From Membranipora membranacea (lineage: Eukaryota > Bryozoa > Gymnolaemata > Cheilostomatida > Membraniporidae): 60,000 nucleotides of DNA. This document shows positions 31,452-43,300 of this stretch, one piece after another. The position numbers and the translations under genes were made by a program. Within the stretch, counting starts at the first letter, position 1; each line of letters begins with the position of its first letter. The DNA lies in contig OU612067.1 in assembly GCA_914767715.1 (NCBI GenBank), positions 11,534,001 to 11,594,000 of the forward strand, read 5' to 3'. The notes beneath the pieces were generated by a model, which saw nothing but the letters and a program-made list of their open reading frames with translations, was not told the origin of the DNA and ran no database searches.

Positions 31452-34400
31452 ATGCGAACGATCAGACACGAACAGAAGACATGTTTGGTTTATTTGCTGA
31501 CTGTGATAAGCTATTCTTCTGGATATAAAATCTTTCAGACTAAAATACCAAATGGTGACAGAGTTACAAATCCTTGTGACCACACAGTATGGCAGGGAGT
31601 AGGTCATCTGAACAAGCAAGGCGGTGGAGACAGAAACGCTTTCGGAAAGGTAAGTTATTACATTGAATGCTTCACTGACATTTAAAAGTGATAGAGAACA
31701 GACAGTGTTCAGAGCTGATCAGATTTTGTCACAGTAAATCATCAATCATATAAATTTAAAGCAGTGATCAATCTCAAACCTCAAGGACCCACATACTAAT
31801 GACGGACGAAACTTAAGGATTGATCTCAGTTAGCAATTTGGCATTGGCTATATTTTTTGCATAATTTACTTTTTTGGCTGTTGGCGGAAATAAATTTGAA
31901 AACCAAACACACACTAGCCTTTCGAATTGCTGAAGTAGTTTTATCTTTTTGTCAATTACCAGGCTTTCCATGACATGGGCAATCAATGGACAGAAGAACT
32001 GTGCAATGCTGACTCTGATGGTGATGGATTATCTAATGGACAGGAGCTAGGGGACCCGCAGTGTCAGTGGAAGGTCGGAGAGACACCACCCCGAACAATC
32101 AATATCACACATCCAGGTTAGTATGAACTTAGGTTAAAATAAAGGCTCTCTGAGTATAGGACACCACAATCAAACTGTCAATGCTAAGTCAAATGGATGA
32201 CAGGGATTTATAGGCTGTTCAGGGGCATGATGTCATTACCAAACATAAAGATCTCATTTAATTGTGTATCATATCACATAATTGAAGGAAAGCATTGTAT
32301 TAAGGTAAATCAGAATCCAAAAGAGTATATCCAACTCACCAGTCTTTATCAACACATATATAATAATGTTGTTGTCCGTCTATGTAGGCGATGACTGCAC
32401 CGAAGTGGTGCTATGAAGAGGTTTTTTTTATAGTGACGACTAGGGCTCCGAGTTGTTAGTGCCACTTTTCAACCACTGACAGCTGTAACCCAGCGTGAAG
32501 CATGTAGAGCTACACGGCTGGAGCTGCAGTGGTTGATGACAACGTCCTCCTGTATAGAGCTATACCATACAGTAGGGCTCTTTTATCTGCATCCACGATA
32601 TTGTTGTACATACAGAAGACCTCCATTATTTTAAGTACTCATCCGAAGGGATTGTGTGATCAGTCAAAGGCGGAATGAATTTTGGGTCCTGGATGGAGTT
32701 TGAACCCACAACCGGCTGGCAGACACGCTAACCACTGAGCCAATTTTGTGTTTCAACCTAGATTCTTACTTCACACAGGTTATCTTTGTTTTAGGTATTT
32801 GTGAGCCACTGGATAGTCCGAAATGTCAGAAACAGGAGATTAAATGTCTTAAAGACTGGTCATGTCCAGCAATACACCAGCCTGATGTGACAGAACTGAA
32901 TATAACCATACCCAGATCTAAAGTCCCCGATAGGGTCACAACTTATATCTGCTACAATAAAAAGGTAACGGGGAAGAACTTACACTTACACTGTAAATCA
33001 AATCAAATGCAGTCAAGCTCATAAATCAAACTGGACACCATAGTGATCTCAATTGTGCTGACTTTTTTATTATCACATGCTGTATTTCAAACTAACAAGA
33101 GGTTTTCACATAATATTTAGGGCAATAACCCTAACACGTACACTGTGTTGCATAGGGCGTCAAAGGTGGAATGGACTGTGCTGTGGAATGAGAGAACTTA
33201 ACTCTGAGCAGTGAGTAGCGAGCACGCTAATTAGCACCATCAAGCCATTATTTTTTGAGATAGTGAAGTGGCACAATCGGTTAGCGCACTTGCTATGCAC
33301 TGCATGGCGATTGGTGCCACAGGATTTGTTGGTTCAAATCCAACTGGGGTAGCTTTCAAGGTTGATTGTTCCGGCCCCGTGCACCCTAAGATGTATACTT
33401 CTCCCATATTTATGTGCTCACAAACAGGCAGTGCTTTAATTCGTATTCAGAAGAGAAGTCCGTCACACTGGCCAATCTGATTGAAACGGTCCTGCACTAT
33501 TTGATACGCTTGTATTTTGCACGACTAAGAGCGAGGGTTATTAAAATGAGACATAAAAAAAGGGAAAAAGGATTTTGCACGTTTTTGGGACCTACATAGT
33601 TTAGGTCTAAAAATGATTTGCAGCAAGAAGATGTTCTACATTTGTTCCTGAAAATACGATTAAAAAGAGGGTGTGTTTGATCATCAGCTATTTTAACAAA
33701 ATGCTTCTTGCTCTGATCCAAAATAAAATCATGCAATGAAGATAGATTTAAAAACTCCAGCCTTTCTTCATAACACAGGTCTGATAAAATGGTCCTTGTG
33801 GCCGATCGCTTGATTCATTCAAGGCGCACAATGTCACAATCATTTAAAAGTAAAAACCAAGCAGGAGCAGCATATGTGGCTAAAGATCGTATGTTGGCAC
33901 AATAATATTTAAATGAACTGTTGATATTCATACCTAGCACCTTAAGTTAGCGTAATAGAAAAGTCGCGAATTGCAATTAGATATAATGCTATCTACATGA
34001 CTAGAAAAATTAAGGTGATTGTCAATATGAGCTCCTAAAAACTTGACTAAAACAGACGGTGCAATAAAAATATCATCATATAAATCTACAGGCTCGTCAT
34101 ATGTATGCTGGTGATTTATCAAAATATTTATAACCTCTGTTTTTTCGGCATTTAGATTCATGTGGTTTTTTTCAGCCCAATTAATTGTAGCATTTATAGC
34201 TGGTGCCACATCACCTGTCTTTTTTCCAAAACTCTTATAATGTAGTGTCGTCAGCATATTTTACGACCTTAAAATCATCAACAAAAATATCATTTGCATA
34301 AAAAAGCCACAGGAGTGGTCCCAGTTTTGTTCCTTGTGGAGCGCCTACGCTAATATCAATAAAATCAGAAAAAGTGCCATTTACTTTTACACATTGCTTC

Positions 34401-37400
34401 CTCCGCTCTAAAAAACTACTAAGTATGTCTAAAATATTACAATTGATTCCGTAATCCTTCATCTTTTGAATAACAATATTAGGCTGTAGCTCATCAAATG
34501 CCTTTGAAAATCTAAACAGGCCAGTTGTACATAATTGTGCTCAGGGGAATCTAGGTCAGCTGTTAAATCATCCAGTAGCTGTAAAATAGCATCAGTGGTA
34601 CCTAGCTTTGGCCTGTAAGCGTACTGCGTGGGCGAAATAACAGTTTGTATGCTACTTTTCAGTTTGTTAGCAATGACCTGCTCACATAGTTTACCTAAGT
34701 GAAAAATTAAAGACACAGGCCTGAAATCTTTGCACAATTTGGGAGTAGGTACCTTAGGTATGGGAGTTATCTGTGCACGCTTCCAGTGATCAGGATACTG
34801 GCCAGATGTTAGCATACAGTTTATTATGTCATGTAAGGGTATGCAGATATCCTCTTTCCCTTCTTTCGATATCCATGTTGGGAAATCTTCGCCACTGGTT
34901 GCATTGCTGGTGTCAAGCTGGTTTATCAGATGTTTCACCTCCCCAATGCTGAGTGGATCTAGGTCTAACCGCTGCTCAGTTCTGGAACTGCTGCTCTCCA
35001 ACTGTACTGCTTCTCCGCCAAAACTTTTGTAGTGATCATTTAGTTTGGTACCCAGCTGATAGTTATTGAGTCGTTCGCCATCAATCACTGCATATTCTGG
35101 TATACATTTCCTGTTTTTACTATGGGGAATTAGTTTGATGGTATCCATAACATAGTGGTTGACAATGGAATGGCACTTTCAGTTTTCTGGGTAAATATTG
35201 AGAGCCACATACAGTGTTTTTTACTACCTGTTTTATTATAGTTTGCTATCTATCCCGATATTCACTTTTCTAGATTCCATCTGATAAGGTTTATGATATA
35301 ATAGCATCGAGGACGGTAATAGACAATGAGAATGTTAACCATCATATGACTATGTACGGTTGTAGTGGAGATATTCCCGAGGGAAAGGTGAGGATAAGCT
35401 ATAAAGACTTCATTTGATTCAGTTTGTGTGACTCATTGTATTTGAATATACTATCTTCAAGAAGAATTAATTAGTACTTCAATCCCCCCCCCTCTCCCCT
35501 AAAGGTTTGTTTCGGGAATCTAGCTGTTTTAGAACATTTCAAATGCTGAAAGGAGGATCAAATCTTGATTTAGTAGATAAAAGGAGGTGTTTGTACATAT
35601 TCACTATGATATGTATGAAGACATTGAATGGTATGAGATCGGTTATCAAGAACTACAGCGGTGATAATTATTTGTTTTCCGTCTGAACTTTCATCCTGGT
35701 CATCTCTAACCATGTAGGGTTGGTTGGTAAATGGAGTATGTACCAAGAAGAGAGCACTAATTTTTTTAAAGAAAATCGATGATTATGATCTTACGGAGCA
35801 AAGAGGGTAACTATTAACAGCGTGCCCCCACTCCCCCTCTGTCTGAAAGAATGCATACAACAAAAAGTTACCTACAGATACATATGTGTCTTATTTGATC
35901 CCTAGGATAATTCAGTTGATGCCTGTCAGCTGAGGGAAGCTCACTGTAATAAAATGGTTCACATCTGGTCGTTAGGGATGGAGCCTCATTGTCAGCCTGA
36001 CTACAAAGCATTCAGAATTGGTAAAGGATTGACAACGTGGGTATCGATACAGTTCCACTGGAATAATCCCCACAAAATATCAACATACACAGGTAGGGTG
36101 TATATACAACAGGGGTGACAAAAATAGCAAAAGATCAATCAAGAATATTCCCTTGTTGAACTCAAACCAGGGACTGCAGAGGCATCAAGAGTAGCAAAAA
36201 GTGAAACTTCAACAGATTTTGTTAACAACTTCTTGTTCTCGCCATCCATTTATATCTGAAGTTTTAACCTTAATAAAAAAATGTCATCACTTTTGTACTA
36301 AAGAACGCCTCATGCAAATGCACAATAAAATATGTACTGGTGTTGAATGATCAGCCATATGTTTAACTTATATCTCTTTGTTCCAGACTCATCAGGTGTT
36401 CAGATATATTACACACCAAAGCTAAGAAAATACGCAGAAGATATTATGCAAACTGGCGATGGAGCAATTTATATACCTCCACACTCGAAAGACTTCAAAG
36501 TGCGGGGGTTGTGCTCTCATGATTGCAGTAAGAAAACTTTTGCACAGCGCTTCAATATCAGCAGCATCCTACTGCATATGCATGGGCATGGTGAGTATGA
36601 CTTATCTAAAACTATGTACCATGGTAGCAGTCAGTTTTAGTCGGAATAATAAGCTATAGTGGAAGAGTTTCTACAAGGGATGTATTCTAGATTTTGTATA
36701 TACCATATCAAACGGGATCCCAATAGCCCACCTCACTGTAAATCAGTACCCACAAATCAGACTGTCTCACTGACCCACCAACCAATCCGGCGATTGACTG
36801 ACTAACTGCATGCCTGAACAACAGTCTGAATAAATTTCTGAGTATCTGACTGTCTTTCTGAATGACTGATTGATAAACCAAAGACTATCATGACCCTGTA
36901 CAGCCATTTATCCCGAACATCATAGTCTGCAGTCACCGCTACTTCATTTACTATTAAAGGTAGGAGCATGTGGGCAAAACATTACCGAAATGGAAACTTA
37001 CTGAGGGTACTTGCAGAGGATAAACGGTACAGATATGACAGACCGGTGATACATAGATTTGAGGAACACCCTATAGAGTTCAGACCAGGTAATCTTAGAG
37101 CAGACTTGGAATTTTTCGTTGTTGTCAAACAATATTAATCTGAAATGGAACGATTCTAGCTTTTGTTTCAATCCATCGATATGTTCTATCGCAGGTAGCC
37201 AGCTAAGCCCAGTATTGTAACATCTTTCTAAAAGTCAAAGTTGTATGGGAAGTCTCACTAACTCAATTAATAAGTCTGACTTAGTAACTAATGGGAAGTC
37301 TAAATGCTAACTCAAGATCAGGTGCTCAGGACCCAGGTTGTCTGGAGTTCCACTCTGTATAGTACATTGGTCCTTACTGCTTAGTACAATGCGACACTGT

Positions 37401-39156
37401 CTAGTTGAATATGCTACGGTTTTGTAATCCAAGGCAGGGATGCAGGATCAATACAAGTTTGGAAAAAAATAATCCTTTACTGCAACCCTCTAGCTCCAGC
37501 TCCCAAATACAGTGACATTACTCAATATTATTGGAATTGTCGCCTAATCTCAGGGTGGTGTGGTGAACCCAAAACCCAAACCCCACCCCTCATTGTAGAA
37601 TTTAATAAAAGTAATAATGAGGTTTTTATATACCGCTTAATGTAAGCCACAATGGGTACTTCTAAGCCGTGAACACTACATCATTACCGCCCGGTCACTG
37701 GGTCCAAGCACTCCATAGCCAACCCTGACTAATGAGAACCTACATCACATGAAGCGCTAGTACTCATTGGAACAACCTACCGAACTCGGCTTCTCAGGTA
37801 ACACCAGTGGACATGCACGGGAATCGAACCCCTTCGTCAGATCGATGATCCAACCCGCTAACCACTAGGCTAACCTGATAATTTCTGCAATATCACTTAG
37901 CTTAGCTTTTGTTATTGTTATCCTTGTCTGTTCACTTTTTTGTAGGAGATGAGCTACAAGTAGAATGTACATTTGATACAACTGGAAATGATCGTTGGGT
38001 CATTAATGGACCAGGTACCGAGGTAACTAGAGGTGTAATTTTGTTTTTGGTTAACAATAGCTGCCAATCTTACAGAAAGCAAGAGCCGAGATCTAACCAC
38101 ATGAAATTTTTATATTATTTTCAAATCCATGGCTTTTTCAATTGTGTGATAATTTCAGACTAGGCTAGTTTAAGCCAGTGTTGAGTTAAACGAAAATTGA
38201 GGTTAAAAGATTATGGCTATAACTTGTCACTATAGAGAAAACACAAATCCTTCTAAAGTGTTGCATCCTGGGATACCCTTTGACAAGCACTATTTTTGAA
38301 GGATGAGATGTGCCTGACTTTGATATCTTACTATCCAGCCAATGAGTTTAAGATGGAGAACTGTTTCTCAGTGAACGAGAGATGTGGATCCAGCGACAAA
38401 GGTAATGCACACATTATGCAAAGTGCGGTATGTAAGCAGTTGAATCAGGGAAGATAGGCTATACTAATTTCTTTCTAGAAAGATGAGAGGACACAAATCG
38501 AATCCAATGATGCGATCTCCTTTAAAGTCTAAGGCTAACAAAACATAGTGGTGGAAAGGATATTATGCATGTCATGTATTAATCTGATATTCAATATTTA
38601 TTTTCAGATTTTGCGCCTGGATGTGACTTAAAATCACTTCAAAGCAACCTACTTTCATTCACTGATGATATTTTGAAGCATTGTGCAGTAAGCAAAGGCT
38701 TGACATGTCCTCGCGTCTGCTCTCAAATAATAGACTGGATAAAATATCAGAACATGAACTGTTTCGACAATCAGCCAGTAAGTTATCTTCTATCAGGTTT
38801 CCTTTAGTTTACATGCCCAAACTATGACTTGGATGCTCTTGGTGGGATTACGAAGACGGTGGTTGATACTAAATGACAAGATATATAATATATATCTATA
38901 TATATATATTTAATGCAGTTTTCTATATCCCTGATTTATATTGCATTGTGATATGGTACGAGATGTACATCGCTGCAGTCTTTGTTCATTCTCGTTACAG
39001 AAGCCGGTATCCCGATTTATATGGGGCAGTGTAATTCCCAGTATGTTCACAAACGAGACATTCAGTCAACAAATCACAAACGCATTCAAGGGGTGTGATT
39101 TGTACAGGAGTGAAAGTGACCTAGACAATGATGGCTACCATTGGTCAGCTATGTAG
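31452..39156 (+). CDS. Temptin-domain / copper type II monooxygenase (DBH/PHM family) fusion
   Basis: Eleven exons: 31452-31649, 31963-32116, 32795-32964, 35274-35387, 35906-36092, 36387-36590, 36960-37088, 37946-38022, 38302-38401, 38608-38777, 39001-39156. All have GT/AG borders and consistent phases, giving 552 residues and a TAG stop. After a signal peptide (about 1-24), residues 26-117 form a temptin-type domain (IPNGDRV, WQGVGHLN, GGGDRNAFGKAF, ELCNADSDGDGLSNGQELGD). The rest is a Cu2_monooxygenase pair of the dopamine beta-hydroxylase / PHM / MOXD1 family. Copper ligands are all visible: His197-His198 (NHHMTMYGC), His263 (QFHWNNP), His338 and His340 (LLHMHGHG) and Met414 (DEMC). The family hydroxylates its substrate using ascorbate and oxygen; the substrate here is unknown. 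There is no DOMON domain and no C-terminal anchor, so the product is probably a secreted soluble enzyme. The third intron carries a LINE and a SINE, and the second and seventh each carry a SINE. Confidence 0.92.
32395..32755 (-). mobile_element. tRNA-derived SINE in intron 2 of the monooxygenase
   Basis: The minus-strand head (32755-32689) reads TTGGCTCAGTGGTTAGCGTG (A box) and GTGGGTTCAAACTCC (B box). The body runs toward 32395. It lies antisense to the gene, ending about 40 bases from the acceptor of exon 3. Confidence 0.7.
33258..33400 (+). mobile_element. tRNA-derived SINE in intron 3 of the monooxygenase
   Basis: The A-box region CAATCGGTTAGCGCACTTGC and B box GGTTCAAATCC are on the plus strand. 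Related to the fragment at 14990-15115. Confidence 0.7.
33590..35150 (-). pseudogene. 5'-truncated, frameshifted LINE reverse transcriptase
   Basis: Minus-strand non-LTR reverse transcriptase relic in at least four frame segments (35148-34459, 34462-34235, 34257-33934, then to about 33590). Visible blocks in order: WKRAQITPIPKV, FRPVSL, a QYAYRPKLGTTDAI block, GAPQGTKLGPLL, KYADDTTL (catalytic YADD intact), and the C-terminal APAWF and RATRTIL region. The endonuclease domain is missing, so the copy is truncated at the 5' end near 35150. Frameshifts interrupt the palm, so it is dead. Clade not assigned. It sits antisense in the monooxygenase's 2.3-kb third intron. Confidence 0.85.
37600..37880 (-). 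mobile_element. tRNA-derived SINE in intron 7 of the monooxygenase
   Basis: The minus-strand head (37880-37805) reads TTAGCCTAGTGGTTAGCGGG (A box) and GGGGTTCGATTCC (perfect B box), followed by a non-tRNA body toward 37600. Its head end lies about 65 bases before exon 8. Confidence 0.7.
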
Positions 39157-40387
39157 TATGAGACGGAGGATGTGATTGGATCACTGAAAACAGATCATTA
39201 TTATTGGTTGAAATGAATGAATGTGTTGGTGCTACTAACAAACATTGCACATTAAAACAGCTATAAGATATAGAAAAAAACAGTATCCATTTTGATCTCT
39301 AAGAAAACTTACTACCATACCATCTGCGGAATTCCCATACCTGTTAGGAAAAAGATGTGGGAGCGAAAAGAGCCATATTCTGAGGGGTGGTTTCATACTA
39401 CTTGTGCTAGACTTCAGGAGATTGTACAAGAGAAAGCCTCGAAACGGCGCTTGACCCATGGTTTCAAGCTGAAGAAATGTGTGTTGTGCAGTGGTTTGCA
39501 CAGTGGTTTGCACTCTACTTGATGTAGTATTTAACAAAGCTGGGTTCATCAAAACACTTGATTTCTGTGTGAGCAGCTACTATTGGTGGAGTAGGCTGGT
39601 CTCACTAGAAAACTGGAATCATTTGGTATCCATGACCAAGTTTGAGCCAATAGGCTGCATTTGAATTGCTCCAATCCCGCTGGTAGGCCAGTGATTCATG
39701 GGGGGGGGGGCAACCTCAAATATAGGCAGATGGTGCTATTGTCCGGGCAGCAGGGTGAATAGCATATCCTCCCTGCAGGCAGGGAGTTAGCAGACTTCCA
39801 GATTTAGGTCATAAGCATAGGGTGTTATATGCCCATTGCAAAAGAACGGACAACTCCCTTGAAACAACATGTACCTTTTGTCATTTGGATTAATAACAAT
39901 AATCCTCTGTGTACCCTTATAAACAGACATAATACTAACTGACTAAGCTGTCTCATTGAAGTTGCACTAGTGGCGTATTACTTTAACCCCCTGTTGGCAA
40001 TGAAGGGCTTGTACTCTGCTCTCGATAAAATAGTTTTTCTCAACTTGATCGCCAATTATAGATTATCCTTGAGGTAACAGGGTAAAATGAATGTAAAGTT
40101 TTGTACACATGTTGGCTGAGAAAACTCTATACAGGTTTTAGCAATGGGGTGCTGCCTTGAAATTGGCATGCGGGAGAGGATATCGATATAAAAACAATGG
40201 TCATATCAGCGCAATCTTTTAATCATTTTAAAATTGGGTAAACTCGTAATTGTGATAATCAATACCAAAGACCACAACAGAGGCAGTAATAATATATCTC
40301 ATCTAATCCATTAATTACACAGCTTTTTTCACACAACTCAGTTTTATCCATGTATAGAACCGTCTGTCATGTTGCAGATCGTCTTGG
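39157..40387. other. Convergent intergenic stretch
   Basis: Lies between the stop of the monooxygenase and the stop of the minus-strand LRR gene. No exon. A poly-G run lies near 39700, and a short GTGGTTTGCACA tandem near 39490. Confidence 0.45.
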
Positions 40388-43300
40388 TTAAAGCAATCCT
40401 TGATTGACAAATTCCAGATTTAAATTGTCATTAAATAAAATGTTCATATTGCGAGCTGTGTCCTGGCATTCTGTGCCTGAAATATAAAAAATATTCATTG
40501 ATAATAAAAGTACTTAAAAATTCCTTTTGATTCCGTCAGTTTCTTTAATAAGTAACATGAAGGTTGGATCAATATGTAGGATGAAAGCTGAAATACTGGT
40601 GATATTGGCGATTTTTCAAAATAATCATCTAAAGTATCTAAAGTATCTAAAGTTCTTAAACTTTTATAACTTTTATAACTTTTAATAACTTTAATACCAG
40701 CTGCGCACTTACTGTCACACTTACTAACACTCATCAGACTTACATGTTTGGTGTCTACCACAGGTGATTTTCCCTTCCTCATCTAACTCCAGATCAGTCT
40801 CCGTCTCAGACCCTTTATTGTCTCCTCCTTTCTTTTTCTTGTTCTTCCTTCTAGCCTCCTTCAAATGCTGTAAGATAAAAAAAAAATAATGGTAAGATAA
40901 CCAAAATAACCATATATTAAAGCTTAAGGTCATGCCTCGCCTAGGATACTAACTTGAAAACTACTGGTCCGATTTCCTTGATTTTTCATTCTAATTGAAG
41001 CTATTCCTTGTTTAGCAATTTCCAAACCGTCAATTGTCTTTAATTTAATTTCTTATGTATGTGATGGCAATTTATGAAATTCAAGCCACCGCTGCCCATG
41101 CAAACGAATAGGAGCTGTCAATAACTGGGAGCATCTGGCTCAGACGCCTCACAACCATTTATTGTATCAAGCCAGGATTGGCAGCGCAAAGTAGTCCCAA
41201 TAAAATTAATTTGTGATAATTAATCCTAGGAACAAGCCTTGACATGAATTTCAAGTACTAGAGAAGGAAAATTCTATAATAACAGACAGGAATTAATAAG
41301 CCAACTTGTGGTTGGATTTTCCTCTGTATTCATGAGGCATTTATTTCAACTCGAGTAGAGATTTTGATATGGAACTTGGGAATATACAAAAAGGATATGT
41401 TTGTAGGGAGTTCCCATGCAATTGTTCACTCAATATATATTTTATTTGAAGATAGCCTCGCATAAAGAATATTGAGTTTACAGCCTGCCTCTGGAAAATT
41501 GCATGATGGGCATTCTTAATATACCTCTTCTCCAACACGAAAATTTTATTTGGTTCAAAATAAATGCGTAGTGCCCTCACCATGGCTTTGGAGGATGCCC
41601 CTAGCAGGAAATAAAAAGAGGTCTCAGTACTGTTTTCACATTTTTACATTTCTCGTTTTGTACAGCAAAGGGGCATTTTAGTCAAAAATTTGACTAGTTT
41701 AGGAGTAAGATAATTCAAAATTTCCAACTGGCACATCAATTTTGTTTCATCAATACTGGCCAGCACTGGGCTAGTGAGTGCACTAGGGTAATCACATTTC
41801 TCCACCTGGACAGCAATTGACACAGCTCACTTTCTTTATAGCATTGTCAACACTTATGGTTTAGCTAATGCTATCTGTATGTGAATTTGAATGCCGATTT
41901 TTTTCAAGTCAAATCAAGCATTGAACGCTATTGTTGTTATGGCTGGATGATATGAGGGTAGTCTTTATGTGTTAACTGCATTTTTTGCTCCAAGAACTTG
42001 CAATGTCTTTCAATATGGACGTTAGTGACAATAGGTTTTGACATGTCGCTGTCACGTCATGGCGTAACGTCGCCAAATTTTGGGTTTAGACTTCTTTGAT
42101 CATGTGGATTGAGAAACCCCAAAAAAAATTTGGCGAGGCAAAAAATTAAACGCCGCTATTATTCCATCAAAAGCTCGCCAGTTTTAAATAGGACTATGGC
42201 AGGTGATTGTGCCACTTTAATGGGTGGTTTTGACACTCTGCAAGCTTCCGCAATGGCTAATCAGGTCACACATTTAGCCAATAACCGCTTTGATTTCGGA
42301 GGCCGATAATTGCTAGCTTTGTAGCGGATATGACGTATATTTTAAGCAAAACCTTTCAACCTATCTTATATTGACAATATTGCAATAATCAAATAATAAA
42401 AAGGCCCTTTACAGTATGCTTTCATAAGGAGAAGCAGAAGAATATTTTATAAGCTAACCGTTCTATCTCATAAATTAAATTAGATCTCATTACTCATTTG
42501 TCTAATGACTGCACCAGCATGTTCAATTGAAAATTTCTCATGTCTCATGTCTCATTTAATTTTGTTTTGTTTTATTTCTGAAATAGATAGTCAAAGTAGC
42601 TCAAATTCTTATGTCTCATATACTTTGAGCTATTTGGATGATGTAATTGGTTATAATACAAAAATATGATGTGCCAAAAACTAAGAGTCGCTATTTATAT
42701 TGCTTTGACTACTAGATTAAGGACAGATGTACTATCTTGTATTTGCTACTCAAGCTAATATGGCTTCCTTCATAGTGAAAACCCCACCTACCTCACAGTC
42801 AAAGCACCCAGCGGGATAATTAGGTTGTTGTAGTGTACTCCTGATAGTACCCATATGATTCATCGCTTCGTGAGCGAAATGTGACAATATACGAGACTCT
42901 ACCTCCTGATCATATGCTGTCCTATATCCAGTAAGCACTTTCTCTTTGTGCCATGGTGGCCCCCACGGAGCAAACTCCTTCAGACCATAATACTCTGAGC
43001 CATCTCTGTTTAATAAGGATTAAATGCCAAAAAACACAATAGAAATATATAGAAATATCTGATAAACTTTTGCTCAAAAGTTTTAATTTATCAAGCAAAC
43101 TTGTATCCTGATGTCTTCAAAATTAAGCTTGTTTGTAAAGGATCAGGTTTTTTGGTATCATTCTAGAGATCTCAGTCTAGTTTAGAACATTATTCTATAT
43201 TCAAAAGCAGCCTGTGGCCCAGTTAAGACTTATTTGCCCTCAAAGTGGGGATGAGAAGGTACTAAAAAGGTACTATTTTTTTCCTTTGGAGTTGTGATCA

